This document shows positions 49,512-58,959 of a DNA stretch of 64,000 nt, one piece after another. Each line of letters starts with the position of its first letter. Position 1 is the first letter of the stretch. The stretch comes from Pseudomonas segetis (GTDB lineage: Bacteria; Pseudomonadota; Gammaproteobacteria; Pseudomonadales; Pseudomonadaceae). Location of the stretch: the NCBI RefSeq assembly GCF_900188155.1, contig NZ_FZOG01000001.1:372001-436000 (forward strand). The letters run 5' to 3'. The position numbers were made by a program, and so were the translations under genes. The notes beneath the pieces were generated by a model that saw only the letters and a list, made by a program, of their open reading frames with translations, ran no database searches and was not told where the DNA came from.

Positions 49512-50945
49512 TTAATTGAGCATTTCGTCGATCATGCGCTTCTCTTCGGCCAGCTCACGTTGGCGGGCGTCGATCCGTGAGGCCAGCTGGAAGTTGTTTG
49601 CTGCGCGGCGTTTGGCGTAGTCGAGCTGCTCGATTGCCTGCTTGTAGTCGCCAACCAGGGCGAAGTATTCGGCGCGCGCCTGGTGCAGGCCGATTCTGTT
49701 GCCGCTGAGGCCGCGTACTTCTGCAACTTGATACCAGACGTCAGGATCCTTGGGTCGCGACTTGAGCAGGGCGTCTAGCTTGCTCTCGGCGTCTTGGGTG
49801 CGGCCTTGGCGGATCATCAGATCGACCCGTGCCTGGTTCAGTGGGTAATTGTCTGGATAATCCCTGAGCATGCGCTCCAGGCGGCTCTGGGCGTCACTCA
49901 AGCGGCTGGCTGCGGTATCCAGGTCAACCTGGGCGAGGTTGTAGGGAATCGATTTGGGCGACTTGCTCAGCAGCTGGGCCAGAATCTCGCCGGCCTCTTT
50001 CTGTCGTCCGCCCTTGATCAGCGCGATGGCCAGGCCGTAGCGTGCAGCGTCGTTTTTCGGGTTTTCGTTCAACTCGGCGCGAAAGCGTTTTGCCGCCAGG
50101 CCGGGCGTGCCTTCATAAAACAGTTGCACCCGAGCGCGCATCAGCTGGTATTCCAGGCTGTCTTTCTTGCCGCCGCTTGGTAACTGCTCTGCGCGGTTGC
50201 GGGTGTCGGCGATACGCGATTCGGACACCGGGTGGGTGAGCAAAAATTCAGGCGGCATGCGGTCATAGCGGTACTGACGCATCAAGTGCTCAAACATGGT
50301 CGGCATGGCCTTTGGGTCGTAACCGGCCTTCTCGAGGTTGATAATACCGATACGGTCGGCCTCTGCTTCGTTCTGCCGGGAAAAGCGCCGTTGTTCCTGG
50401 ATGGCTGCTGCCTGGGTCGAGGCAATCGCCGCAATACCAGCGTCACCTGCACCTGCTGCTGCAGCGACAATTCCTGCCAGCATCGCCGCCATTACCGGCA
50501 GTTGCATGCGTTGCTGGGCTTCCAGGCCGCGGGCAAAGTGACGTTGCGACAAGTGAGCCAGTTCGTGAGCCAGTACCGAGGCATATTCTGCTTCAGTCTC
50601 GGCATACAGGAACAAGCCGCCGTTGACCCCGATAATCCCGCCGGGGGCGGCGAATGCGTTGATCTGCGGGCTGTTGAGCAACACAAACTCAAGGCGTCGA
50701 TCATTCAATTGGCTGCTTTCGCTGAGCCGGTAGACGCTGGTCTCGACGAAGTCCTTGAGCTGGGGGTCGGATAATTGGCTTACCTGACCCCGTAGCAGGC
50801 TCAGCCACGCCCGACCTAGCTGATGCTCCTGCTGGGGTGAGACAATGGCCGAGCTGGCGTCTCCCAGTGACGGCAAGTCGTTGGCAGCCTGGGCGGAGGC
50901 GGACAGGCAGGCGAGCGTCAAAAGGGCAGGGCGCAGGAAATTCAT
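49512..50945 (-). CDS. bepA: M48 family metalloprotease with TPR domain (BepA-like)
   Basis: A 477-residue periplasmic zinc protease/chaperone for outer-membrane assembly. It has a signal peptide (ALLTLACLSASAQAAN). The zinc motif HELAH lies in ASVLAHELAHLSQRH and the third ligand glutamate in RQNEAEADRIGI. A TPR-rich C-terminal half runs from about residue 270. It lacks a co-directional partner. The E. coli homologue handles LptD and stalled BAM substrates, which fits the BamC gene nearby. Confidence 0.93.
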   Translation of the reverse strand: MNFLRPALLTLACLSASAQAANDLPSLGDASSAIVSPQQEHQLGRAWLSLLRGQVSQLSDPQLKDFVETSVYRLSESSQLNDRRLEFVLLNSPQINAFAAPGGIIGVNGGLFLYAETEAEYASVLAHELAHLSQRHFARGLEAQQRMQLPVMAAMLAGIVAAAAGAGDAGIAAIASTQAAAIQEQRRFSRQNEAEADRIGIINLEKAGYDPKAMPTMFEHLMRQYRYDRMPPEFLLTHPVSESRIADTRNRAEQLPSGGKKDSLEYQLMRARVQLFYEGTPGLAAKRFRAELNENPKNDAARYGLAIALIKGGRQKEAGEILAQLLSKSPKSIPYNLAQVDLDTAASRLSDAQSRLERMLRDYPDNYPLNQARVDLMIRQGRTQDAESKLDALLKSRPKDPDVWYQVAEVRGLSGNRIGLHQARAEYFALVGDYKQAIEQLDYAKRRAANNFQLASRIDARQRELAEEKRMIDEMLN

Positions 50946-51227
50946 TCAGGGTGCTCTTGGTTTTCTGGTGCCCATACTGTAGCTGTGATCAGGTTGCTAT
51001 GACCAGTGGCGAGGGAAACCTGCGCAGGTCACTGTGTCGATATCGCTGCTGGCGCAACGTCATGAGCCTGTAGCACCGCCTTGAGCATGGCAAGCGTGGG
51101 TCACATCGCGTATGTTGCGTCTCCTGCCGCTGTGCCCGCATCTCAAGGTCAACCGCTCGGTTGTTGACCATGAAACAAGCGGTAAAGATATGGAGCATGT
51201 TTTCGGCAGGATTTTGGAGATAGTTTG

Positions 51228-51479
51228 ATGAGTGATGTACAAAATTCGCCGCCAGCCTACGATGCGCAGGTGGATGCCAGCGGCTTGAATTGCCCGATGC
51301 CGCTGCTCAAGGCCAAGCTTGAGCTGAACAAGCTGGTAAGTGGCAATGTGCTTAAAGTGATAGCAACGGATGCTGGCTCACAGCGCGACTTTCGCGCATT
51401 CGCTACGCTGGCCGGGCACAGTTTGTTGCATGAAACCGTGGCGGACGGTGTGTACTGCTATTGGCTACGCAAAGCCTGA
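51228..51479 (+). CDS. TusA-family sulfurtransferase
   Basis: An 83-residue SirA/TusA-fold protein. The key CPxP motif is in ASGLNCPMPLLKAKLELNKL, followed by VIATDAGSQRDFRAFATLAGH. ATG 51228 has GGAG 8 bases upstream. In P. aeruginosa the gene at this position affects molybdenum cofactor maturation and virulence; the same role here is inferred from position. It precedes a PerM permease by 56 bp. Confidence 0.9.
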   Translation: MSDVQNSPPAYDAQVDASGLNCPMPLLKAKLELNKLVSGNVLKVIATDAGSQRDFRAFATLAGHSLLHETVADGVYCYWLRKA

Positions 51480-51535
51480 GACGGCATTGCGGTGGTTGAA
51501 GATGCTGCTGATTATCGGTTGATCAAGGATTATTA

Positions 51536-52615
51536 ATGCTTAAGGTTTTACGTGATTGGCTGCACCGCTATTTCTCCGATGAGCAGGCGGTGGTGCTGGC
51601 TGTTTTGCTGGTTGTCGGCTTTGCCTTGATCCTGACATTGGGCGGCATGCTCGCGCCTGTATTGACGGGGCTGGTCCTGGCTTTTCTTATGCAGGGCATG
51701 GTCGGTGCGCTCGAACGCCTGCGTGTGCCACATATCATCGCGGTATGGCTGGTCTTTGCATTGTTTGTCAGCAGTTTGGGCTTGATTATCCTGGTGCTGA
51801 TGCCGCTGCTCTGGCATCAGCTCAGCACCTTGTTCAACGAATTGCCGCGCATGCTGGGCGAGTGGCAGACCTTGTTCATGATGCTGCCCGAGCGCTATCC
51901 CGGGCTGGTCACCGAGCAGCAGATCGTGCAGTCGATAGAGTCATTGCGCGGTGGCGCGGGCAAGTTCGGCCAGTGGGCCTTGTCGTTCTCGCTGTCGAGC
52001 CTGCCTGTGTTGGTTGGCGTGATGATCTACCTGGTGTTGGTGCCGATTCTGGTGTTTTTCTTTCTCAAGGACCGTGAAGTGATCGGCAAGTGGTTCAGTG
52101 GCTATCTGCCACAGGAGCGTACGCTTATCAGCCAGGTCGCGACCGAAATGAACAAGCAGATTGCCAATTACATCCGTGGCAAGGTGATTGAGATCATCAT
52201 TTGCGGGGTTGTCACTTATATTGCCTTCGCCGCACTGGGCCTCAACTATCCGGCACTGCTGGCATTGGCCGTGGGCCTGTCGGTCGTGGTGCCATACATA
52301 GGCGCGGTCGTCGTGACGGTGCCGGTGGCGCTCATCGCCTTGTTCCAGTGGGGCTTTGGTGATCAGTTTTTGTACCTGATGCTGGTCTACTCGATCATTC
52401 AGGCACTCGATGGCAATGTGCTGGTGCCTCTGCTGTTCTCCGAGGCGGTCAACCTGCACCCGGTGGCGATTATCTGTGCAGTCTTGCTGTTCGGCGGTTT
52501 GTGGGGCTTCTGGGGTGTGTTCTTCGCGATCCCCTTGGCAACCTTGTTCAAGGCACTGCTGGATGCCTGGCCGCGAGTAGAGAGCAACGAGCCACCGCCA
52601 CAGCCTTGCGCTTAA
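51536..52615 (+). CDS. AI-2E/PerM family transporter (second copy)
   Basis: A 359-residue membrane protein of the same family as the one at 19675-20745. It has paired N-terminal helices, a soluble part around 80-140, MIYLVLVPILVFFFLKDRE and the signature LSVVVPYIGAVVV. It follows the TusA-like gene and is probably co-transcribed with it. Substrate unknown. Confidence 0.9.
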   Translation: MLKVLRDWLHRYFSDEQAVVLAVLLVVGFALILTLGGMLAPVLTGLVLAFLMQGMVGALERLRVPHIIAVWLVFALFVSSLGLIILVLMPLLWHQLSTLFNELPRMLGEWQTLFMMLPERYPGLVTEQQIVQSIESLRGGAGKFGQWALSFSLSSLPVLVGVMIYLVLVPILVFFFLKDREVIGKWFSGYLPQERTLISQVATEMNKQIANYIRGKVIEIIICGVVTYIAFAALGLNYPALLALAVGLSVVVPYIGAVVVTVPVALIALFQWGFGDQFLYLMLVYSIIQALDGNVLVPLLFSEAVNLHPVAIICAVLLFGGLWGFWGVFFAIPLATLFKALLDAWPRVESNEPPPQPCA

Positions 52616-52648
52616 TAGCGTTGGTTTGATCGGCCAAGCGCCGCGCAG

Positions 52649-52678
52649 AAAAAAGGCCACTACATCAGTGGCCTTTTT
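52649..52678. terminator. Bidirectional terminator between PerM and bcp
   Basis: Six As plus GGCCAC, a 7-base loop, then GTGGCC plus five Ts. It sits between convergent genes. Confidence 0.92.
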
Positions 52679-52708
52679 AGTTTCGAGCGCCAGCTATTGG
52701 CTGGCAGG

Positions 52709-53182
52709 TCAGGCTTTATTCAGCGCTTGTGCCGCCGCCAGCACCGCATCGACGTGGCCCGGGACTTTAACCCCGCGCCACTCCTGGCGCAGTACGCCAT
52801 CCTTGTCGATCAGGAAGGTGCTGCGGTCTACGCCCATGTATTCCTTGCCGTAGAGTTTCTTCAGCTTGATCACATCGAACAGCTTGCACAGGCTTTCATC
52901 CTTGTCTGAAATCAGCTCAAAGGGGAAGCCTTGCTTGGCCTTGAAGTTTTCATGCGATTTCACGCCATCGCGGGAAACCCCAAAGATCACCGTGTTGGCG
53001 GCTTGGAACTCGGAAAACTGATCCCGAAAACCCTGGCCTTCGGTGGTGCAGCCGGGCGTGCTGTCCTTTGGATAAAAGTAGATCACCACTTGCTTGCCCT
53101 TGAGCGCGGACAGCTGAACCTGTTGTTCGCTGGTGGCCTGGGCCTGGAAGTCGGTTACCGGGGCATCAATCTTCACTGTCAT
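52709..53182 (-). CDS. bcp: Thioredoxin-dependent peroxiredoxin (Bcp/PrxQ)
   Basis: A 157-residue peroxiredoxin. The peroxidatic cysteine is C45 in YFYPKDSTPGCTTEGQGFRD. The nearby resolving cysteine found five residues later in E. coli Bcp is glutamine here. The only other clear cysteine is in DESLCKLFDV, so the enzyme may be 1-Cys or use the distant residue. AGGAG precedes ATG 53182. The longer frame to 53257 overlaps the GcvR-like gene and is rejected. Confidence 0.93.
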   Translation of the reverse strand: MTVKIDAPVTDFQAQATSEQQVQLSALKGKQVVIYFYPKDSTPGCTTEGQGFRDQFSEFQAANTVIFGVSRDGVKSHENFKAKQGFPFELISDKDESLCKLFDVIKLKKLYGKEYMGVDRSTFLIDKDGVLRQEWRGVKVPGHVDAVLAAAQALNKA

Positions 53183-53228
53183 ACAAATCTCCTGGGAAAA
53201 ACTCTGCAAAGGGCTGCGACAGCAGGTT

Positions 53229-53786
53229 TCAAGGGTTTTGTGGGCGCCAGGGCTCAATCAACGCATCTAGGTTGAGGGCATCGGCAAAGTCGAGGAACTG
53301 GTCGCGCAGCCAACTGATTTGCGTGCCGGCGGGCAAGGTGACCGTTAATGTGGCATTGAGCATGGTGCCGCCTGTCTGCGGTGCCTGGTAGGTGTCACAG
53401 GTCAGGTTCTCCAACTCGACATTGTGGTCGATAAAGAACTGGCACAGCTCGTTGAGAATGTCCGGACGGTACACCGAGCTGACATAGGCCACGTAAGGCA
53501 AGGCCTGGGGCCGGTTCTCGGTGGCCGCACTGCGAATCACATTGGCGGTAAAGCTGTGCTTTTTGGACAGCGCCGGCAAACTTGCCTCAAGGCGGGCGAG
53601 GGCATCCCAGCTCCCGGTGATTTGCAATACCAGCGCGCTGAACTCGCCATGTCGGCTCAAGCGTGTGCTGATCACGGCACAGCGGTTCTCGTGGCTGGTG
53701 CGGCACAGGACGTTGGTCAGCTCCATGGCGTTAGGGCCGAGCGCGCTAATAACGAGGAATTGTTCGCGTACTGAGGGGGGGGACAT
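53229..53786 (-). CDS. GcvR-like ACT-domain regulator
   Basis: A 185-residue protein made of two ACT domains: residues about 8-85 (FLVISALGPNAMELTNVLCR) and about 92-175 (YVAYVSSVYRPDILNELCQFF). This is the architecture of GcvR, the glycine-cleavage regulatory protein. The relation to glycine cleavage is by family only. AGGAAGG precedes the ATG. It lies 46 bp upstream of bcp, on the same strand. Confidence 0.88.
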   Translation of the reverse strand: MSPPSVREQFLVISALGPNAMELTNVLCRTSHENRCAVISTRLSRHGEFSALVLQITGSWDALARLEASLPALSKKHSFTANVIRSAATENRPQALPYVAYVSSVYRPDILNELCQFFIDHNVELENLTCDTYQAPQTGGTMLNATLTVTLPAGTQISWLRDQFLDFADALNLDALIEPWRPQNP

Positions 53787-54303
53787 GCAGCCTTCCTAAA
53801 CAATGAGTGAGCAATTTTTCTTACACAGCGTTGCTCAAAGACGGAAGGGTAGCGAAAAGCGCTGCCGAGGGGAATCACTCCTCCAATAACCGCTTCCCAA
53901 CCTGGCGCCCTGAGCGAATCCATATCCAGTCGGTCATATTGTGAAAAGCACCCATGGCCGCTGTTCCACTTGCCTGGTAAAGCCCAGAAAAATGCAGCAC
54001 CAGACAGGACCTGATAATCAATCAGACCGCGCAAGCGACTTTTTTGCAGTCGCCATGCGGGTTTTTTTAAGCTTTTTGCCAAGTATGCCGGTCTTTTGTT
54101 GAGAGTCTCAGGTTGTAAAAGTCTTGATGATCAAGCCTGATTTCGCCGGATTTCCGCCGTTTCAAGCCCGCACCGCCTGGGCCGGTGGTTGAGTAAGGTT
54201 GTGCCGAGTTGCATCTACTGGCCGGTAACCCAAGTACTTCGCTTGTGCAAGGCTCATAGCGCCAGTACCATTACGGCTCTCTTTTTTTGGCAGGAGCGGT
54301 TGC
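53787..54303. other. Intergenic region upstream of dapA
   Basis: 517 bp between the divergent GcvR-like gene and dapA. Frames such as 53717-54082 (minus) overlap the start of the GcvR-like gene and look spurious. It should carry both promoters. AGGAG sits 9 bases before the dapA ATG. I saw no lysine riboswitch-like structure, but that judgement is by eye. Confidence 0.4.
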
Positions 54304-55182
54304 ATGATTGCGGGCAGTATGGTGGCACTGGTCACTCCTATGGATGCACAAGGTGGTCTCGACTGGGATAGCCTGAGCAAACTGGTGGATTTCCATCTGC
54401 AAGAAGGCACCAATGCCATCGTCGCGGTCGGCACCACTGGTGAGTCGGCGACCCTGGAAGTGTCTGAGCACATTGAGGCGATCCGTCGCGTTGTTGATCA
54501 GGTAGCAGGGCGCATCCCGGTGATCGCCGGTACCGGCGGCAACTCCACGCGTGAGTCGGTAGAGCTGACACGCGCGGCCAAGGATGTCGGCGCAGACGCT
54601 TGCCTGCTGGTAACGCCTTATTACAACAAGCCAACCCAGGAAGGCTTGTACCTGCATTTCCGCCACATTGCCGAAGCCGTTGCGATCCCGCAGATCCTTT
54701 ACAACGTGCCGGGTCGCACCGTTTGCGACATGCTGCCCGAGACCGTTGAGCGCTTGTCGAAGATCGACAACATCATTGGCATCAAGGAAGCCACGGGCGA
54801 CCTGCAACGCGCCAAAGAAGTGATTGATCGCGTCAGCAAGGACTTCCTGGTCTACTCCGGCGACGATGCCACTGCGGTTGAGCTGATGCTGCTGGGCGGC
54901 AAGGGCAATATCTCGGTCACCGCCAACGTCGCTCCGCGTGCCATGAGCGACCTGTGTGCCGCAGCCATGCGTGGCGAAGCGGCTATCGCGCGTGCCATCA
55001 ACGATCGTTTGATGCCGCTGCACAAGAATCTGTTCATTGAATCCAACCCGATTCCAGTCAAATGGGCACTGCACGAGATGGGCATGATGCCAGACGGTAT
55101 CCGTCTGCCTCTGACCTGGCTCAGCCCGCGCTGTCATGAACCGCTGCGTCAGGCTCTGCGCCAGTGCGGCGTATTGGTTTAA
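54304..55182 (+). CDS. dapA: 4-hydroxy-tetrahydrodipicolinate synthase
   Basis: First committed step of lysine/diaminopimelate synthesis: condenses pyruvate with aspartate semialdehyde. A 292-residue TIM barrel with the Schiff-base lysine K161 ([10 protein letters not shown]), the catalytic triad T44/Y107/Y133 ([21 protein letters not shown]) and R138. All match the E. coli numbering. bamC starts 17 bp after its stop. Confidence 0.97.
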   Translation: MIAGSMVALVTPMDAQGGLDWDSLSKLVDFHLQEGTNAIVAVGTTGESATLEVSEHIEAIRRVVDQVAGRIPVIAGTGGNSTRESVELTRAAKDVGADACLLVTPYYNKPTQEGLYLHFRHIAEAVAIPQILYNVPGRTVCDMLPETVERLSKIDNIIGIKEATGDLQRAKEVIDRVSKDFLVYSGDDATAVELMLLGGKGNISVTANVAPRAMSDLCAAAMRGEAAIARAINDRLMPLHKNLFIESNPIPVKWALHEMGMMPDGIRLPLTWLSPRCHEPLRQALRQCGVLV

Positions 55183-55199
55183 TTGAGGAATTACTACGC

Positions 55200-56318
55200 A
55201 TGAAGCGACTGGCCGGACTTACAACACTTGCCTTGATTATCTCCAGTACCAGCGGTTGCGGCTGGCTCTGGGGCGAAGATGGCTATTTCCGTGATCGCGG
55301 CAGCGATTACCTTACTGCCCGCCAGACTGCGCCAATGCAGCTTCCGGCCGACGTGCACAGCAAGCCGCTTGACCCGTTGCTGCCTATTCCACAGCAAGTG
55401 GCTACGGAGAACGTCGAAGGTGAGTATGACGTGCCGCGTCCTCAAGCGCTGCAGGTTCAGGCAGACGCCAGTGAGTACAGCTTGCAGAAGAGCGGTGCTT
55501 CGCGCTGGATTGTCGCGCAGCGCGTGCCAGCTGAAGTCTGGCCAGTGGCGCGCCAGTTCTATGAATCCAATGGTTTCCGTATTGCCAGTGAGCGTCCGCA
55601 AACCGGCGAGTTCACCACTGACTGGCAGCGTTTTGAAGACCTGTCGCCAGCCATGGCGCGTCGCCTGAGCACCCGCGTTTCCGGTTCCACGCCTGATGCC
55701 GAAACCCGTGTCCGCGTGCGCATCGAGCCCGGTGTGCAGCGCAACACCAGTGAAATCTTCGTCGTCAGTGCCGAGCGTCCTGCCGGTAGCACTGCGGATG
55801 TGGCCTTCACCGAGAAAAGCATCAATGAAAGCCTGGATGCTGCGCTGCTCGATGAAATGCTCGTAAGCATGGCTCGCAGCACGGAGCAGGGTGGTTCGGT
55901 TTCGTTGCTGGCTGCGCGTGATTACGACGCACCTAGCCGCGTGAGCATGTCGCAAGACGGTAATGGCAATCCGATCCTCAATCTCAGCTCGGACTTCGAC
56001 CGTGCATGGTCAGGCGTGGGCCGCTCGCTGGATTCGGCTGACGTTCGGATCGACGACCTTAACCGCAGCCTGGGCGTCTACTACATCAACCTCGCCGAAG
56101 GCGCCAAGTCCAAGGAAGAGAAGCCAGGCTTCTTCAGCAGCTTGTTTGGCAGCGAACCTGACCAGGAAGAAATCGACGCACGGGCCGAGCGCTATCAGGT
56201 ACGGCTGACAACAGTAGGCGACAGCGTTCAAGTGTCGGTCGAGAAAGACGCGAACACAGTTGCACCTGAAGACGTTTCGCGCAAAATCCTTGGGTTGATC
56301 CAGGATAACCTGGGTTAA
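55200..56318 (+). CDS. bamC: Outer membrane assembly lipoprotein BamC (NlpB)
   Basis: A 372-residue lipoprotein. The signal ends in SGC (C20), then an unstructured N-terminal stretch with [17 protein letters not shown] (BamD-binding region), followed by two helix-grip domains (about 95-210 and 225-372). GAGGAA precedes ATG 55200. The dapA-bamC pairing is conserved in gamma-proteobacteria. Confidence 0.95.
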   Translation: MKRLAGLTTLALIISSTSGCGWLWGEDGYFRDRGSDYLTARQTAPMQLPADVHSKPLDPLLPIPQQVATENVEGEYDVPRPQALQVQADASEYSLQKSGASRWIVAQRVPAEVWPVARQFYESNGFRIASERPQTGEFTTDWQRFEDLSPAMARRLSTRVSGSTPDAETRVRVRIEPGVQRNTSEIFVVSAERPAGSTADVAFTEKSINESLDAALLDEMLVSMARSTEQGGSVSLLAARDYDAPSRVSMSQDGNGNPILNLSSDFDRAWSGVGRSLDSADVRIDDLNRSLGVYYINLAEGAKSKEEKPGFFSSLFGSEPDQEEIDARAERYQVRLTTVGDSVQVSVEKDANTVAPEDVSRKILGLIQDNLG

Positions 56319-56398
56319 ACCGAGCGTCATGCGGCCTTGTCGGCAGCATGATTTAGACACTGAAACAGGGCTGCAGCCGCAGCCCGCATGAAACCGAT

Positions 56399-56420
56399 AG
56401 GCGAAACCCATGTTTCGCCT
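56399..56420 (+). terminator. Hairpin between bamC and purC
   Basis: A 9-bp perfect stem, AGGCGAAAC/GTTTCGCCT, with a 4-base loop and a T-rich but interrupted tail. It lies 31 bp before the purC start. It could end the dapA-bamC transcript or work as an attenuator for purC. Confidence 0.55.
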
Positions 56421-56450
56421 GTTTCGTTTGTTCAAGACGGAAACTCCGAC

Positions 56451-57320
56451 ATGACCACGCCTGCGACCCTCAGCCTGAAAAAAATCTACTCAGGCAAAGT
56501 CCGCGACCTCTATGAAATTGATGACAAGCGCATGTTGATGGTCGCAACCGACCGTCTCTCTGCGTTCGACGTCATTCTCGATGAGCCGATCCCGGAGAAA
56601 GGCAAGATCCTTACCTCGATTTCAAATTTCTGGTTCGACAAGCTCGCGGCCGTGGTGCCCAACCACTTCACCGGCGACAAGGTTGAAGATGTGGTCAGTG
56701 CGGCTGAATTGCCTCTGGTTGAAGGGCGTGCGGTGGTTGCCAAGCGTCTCAAGCCTGTAGCGGTTGAAGCAATTGTACGTGGCTACATCGTGGGTTCCGG
56801 GTGGAAGGAATACCAGAAAAGCGGCACCGTCTGCGGTATTCAATTGCCGGCTGGCCTGAAAGAGGCTTCTAAATTACCTGCTCCCATTTTCACCCCTTCG
56901 ACCAAGGCTGCAGTGGGTGACCACGACGAGAACATCTCGTTTGAGCAGTGCCAGGCGATTATCGGTGACGAGCTGGCGCTCAAGGTTCGTGATACCGCAA
57001 TTGCCCTGTATAGCGCTGCTGTCGAATATGCAGCCACACGGGGCATCATCATCGCCGATACCAAGTTTGAATTTGGCCTGGATGAAGACGGCACCCTGAC
57101 CCTGATGGACGAGGTGCTGACGCCTGACTCCAGTCGTTTCTGGCCAGCAGAGAGCTATGTCGAAGGCAGCAATCCACCCAGCTTCGACAAGCAGTTCGTG
57201 CGCGATTGGCTGGAGTCCACCGGCTGGAATAAACAAGCGCCAGCCCCAGCGGTTCCAGCGGATGTCGCGCAGAAAACCGCCGACAAGTACCGTGAAGCGC
57301 TGACCAAGCTAACGGCTTGA
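56451..57320 (+). CDS. purC: SAICAR synthetase, long (ADE1/beta-proteobacterial-like) type
   Basis: Ligates aspartate to CAIR in IMP synthesis. The 289-residue chain has [65 protein letters not shown] and [17 protein letters not shown]. These are features of the longer form (about 290-300 aa) found in yeast and beta-proteobacteria. The PurC I know from P. aeruginosa at this same locus is the short form (about 236 aa, starting EKREELYRGKAKSVYKTDD). So the locus is the expected one, but the protein type is not. It starts 132 bp after bamC, with GGAA upstream and a terminator downstream. Confidence 0.95.
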   Translation: MTTPATLSLKKIYSGKVRDLYEIDDKRMLMVATDRLSAFDVILDEPIPEKGKILTSISNFWFDKLAAVVPNHFTGDKVEDVVSAAELPLVEGRAVVAKRLKPVAVEAIVRGYIVGSGWKEYQKSGTVCGIQLPAGLKEASKLPAPIFTPSTKAAVGDHDENISFEQCQAIIGDELALKVRDTAIALYSAAVEYAATRGIIIADTKFEFGLDEDGTLTLMDEVLTPDSSRFWPAESYVEGSNPPSFDKQFVRDWLESTGWNKQAPAPAVPADVAQKTADKYREALTKLTA

Positions 57321-57338
57321 TGGGTTAATAGGTCAAGA

Positions 57339-57360
57339 GGGCGCTGCGGCGCCCTTTTTT
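57339..57360 (+). terminator. Rho-independent terminator of purC
   Basis: GGGCGC-TGCG-GCGCCC followed by six Ts, 18 bp past the stop. Confidence 0.95.
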
Positions 57361-57800
57361 GTGGGCGCGATTTGGCGTAATGCAACGCAGCCTGATTGCC
57401 CAGAACCATTCGCGCTAGAGCCATCGCCCTGCGCTGATGGGCCTGCAGTCCAGGCAGATGCCTCTCGTGGGTTCGGGCGATTTGTAATATCTGAAGCCGC
57501 CGCGACTCTATTTATCAGTACAGAGAAACTCGGTGCAGCTGCATTGCCAGCGTTTGCACGGCTTATGACTCGCAGGAATATTTATATTCAGTCTCTATAG
57601 ATGGTTTTGGAACGATTACCTGAAACTATTTGTCGCGCTAATATTTAGTACCACTCAAGTCGATTTCTCTGGCGAACCAGCGGGTGTTTAACTAGCCCCG
57701 TACCCAGCAACTACCAGCCACAACCCACAGGCCTGAATGCCTGGACCGGCCCGGTAGACGCTTGAACATGACCCATTTAATTTACTCAGGAGTGACCCAG
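57361..57800. other. Intergenic region between purC and the first DUF2790 gene
   Basis: 440 bp without a supported gene. A 79-codon frame at 57361-57600 starts inside the terminator tail, has no ribosome-binding site and an unlikely composition. The right part, which is AT-rich around 57570-57660, probably carries the promoter of the DUF2790 gene. Confidence 0.4.
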
Positions 57801-58058
57801 ATGAAAGCTTCCATTGCCCTCGCAGCAGCCTTACTCAGCCTGGCCCCGGCAGCATTTGCCAGCACCAGCAATGCCGCAAAGGTTGATCCCGTCCAATATC
57901 AGTACGGTACCGAACTGGACGTGGCCAAAGTGATCTCGTTGACCGACGTCAGCCAACAACGCGGCGTAGTCCCTGTGACCATGGTGTACAAGGACAGCGA
58001 AGGCAATGTGCACAAACTGCAGTTCCTCCAGCTTGGCGGCGCGAATTCATCGGGTTAA
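57801..58058 (+). CDS. DUF2790 family small periplasmic protein, copy 1
   Basis: An 85-residue protein with signal peptide KASIALAAALLSLAPAAFA and a short mature part containing VQYQYGTELDVAKVISLTDV and VYKDSEGNVHKLQFLQLGG. This matches DUF2790, a family largely limited to Pseudomonas. AGGAG lies 9 bases before ATG 57801. It has its own terminator and a close paralogue at 58960-59217. Unlike many family members it has no cysteine pair. Function unknown. Confidence 0.88.
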   Translation: MKASIALAAALLSLAPAAFASTSNAAKVDPVQYQYGTELDVAKVISLTDVSQQRGVVPVTMVYKDSEGNVHKLQFLQLGGANSSG

Positions 58059-58073
58059 GCCATGCGTAACCAC

Positions 58074-58116
58074 AACCGGAAGCCGAACCTCAGTACGTTT
58101 GCTTCCGGTTTTTTTA
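58074..58116 (+). terminator. Rho-independent terminator after DUF2790 copy 1
   Basis: AACCGGAAGC pairs with GCTTCCGGTT across a 17-base loop, then a run of Ts. Confidence 0.85.
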
Positions 58117-58149
58117 TGCCCGTTGTTTAAGCCGGGCTTTCGCCTGTGG

Positions 58150-58722
58150 TTAACCGGCGGCGGACGGCTCTGATGCGAGCTCAAGCAAAGGCCATGTTGC
58201 GAGCCAGTTCTTGGCTTTCAGGCGCTCTTGATAGATGGCATTTTTTTCTCCAGCAAAGCGCCATGTGTGCCTGAGCACCAAGCCAAATAGATCATCGAGC
58301 CCAAAGGGCGCTGCAATCTCGCAGGATCTGTCCTTGCCCAGCCTTACCGCTACTGCCGTTGCTGTTTCAGGCCAGAAACGCATGGCGTGGGTTGCACAAA
58401 GGTAAGGTTCATCGCCGTTGCGAATATGCATTCGTGCTTGGTTTTTCACCGACCAGGTAACCGGTGCATCAAGCTTGCGCAACCTGGCCTCAAGGGCCTG
58501 GTCCTCCTCGGGCGTGCAGCGCTGTGGATCAAACCAAATGACATCGATATCGGTTGCGACTGCACCAGGCGCACGGCCGTGCAAGTGATCCCAAACAGCG
58601 TTTCGAACAAAGCCCGCCGCTATCCAGCAATCGGGCAACGCCAGGGAGTGCACCATTTCCAGCAGGCGCCAGCGCAAGGCATCGGATGCAAGCATTGCCT
58701 GGAGTCTTGATGCATTGTCCAT
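58150..58722 (-). CDS. Nucleotidyltransferase family protein (COG3575-like)
   Basis: A 190-residue protein with WIAAGFVRNAVWDHLHG and DIDVIWFDP, where G-x-x-R-N and the paired D-x-D mimic a nucleotidyltransferase fold core. LGLDDLFGLVLRHT-like and YQERLKAKNW segments follow near the C-terminus. This resembles the COG3575 family of uncharacterised nucleotidyltransferases. ATG 58722 has AGG 8 bases upstream; the long upstream extension to 58935 lacks similarity and is rejected. It lies between two DUF2790 paralogues on the opposite strand. Substrate unknown. Confidence 0.8.
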   Translation of the reverse strand: MDNASRLQAMLASDALRWRLLEMVHSLALPDCWIAAGFVRNAVWDHLHGRAPGAVATDIDVIWFDPQRCTPEEDQALEARLRKLDAPVTWSVKNQARMHIRNGDEPYLCATHAMRFWPETATAVAVRLGKDRSCEIAAPFGLDDLFGLVLRHTWRFAGEKNAIYQERLKAKNWLATWPLLELASEPSAAG

Positions 58723-58959
58723 TGGTTGCGCCTTGATCGTGAAGGGGCCGATTGCGGCGCCAACCTGAGTTCTGGCTGCGAAAGCGGGCGGCTGGATTAT
58801 TGCGCTACCGGTCATCGCCCTTGGACGCTTCATCTGTAATTTCAAATAGCCACTCAACTCTATAAGCCCGTAACGAGTGATTAAACCAAGCCGATGCCCA
58901 GGTAACCCAACCAGAACCGGCTTGGCAGCATCCAATGAACGGACTCAGGAGTAAACCAG

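Noticed and set aside
53717..54082. 121-codon minus-strand frame upstream of the GcvR-like gene
   Set aside because: Overlaps the start of the GcvR-like gene, lacks a ribosome-binding site and has unlikely composition.
54271..55137. 288-codon minus-strand frame opposite dapA
   Set aside because: dapA has every catalytic residue in place on the plus strand; the antisense product resembles nothing I know.
57361..57600. 79-codon frame after purC
   Set aside because: It starts in the T-tail of the purC terminator, has no ribosome-binding site and no family resemblance.
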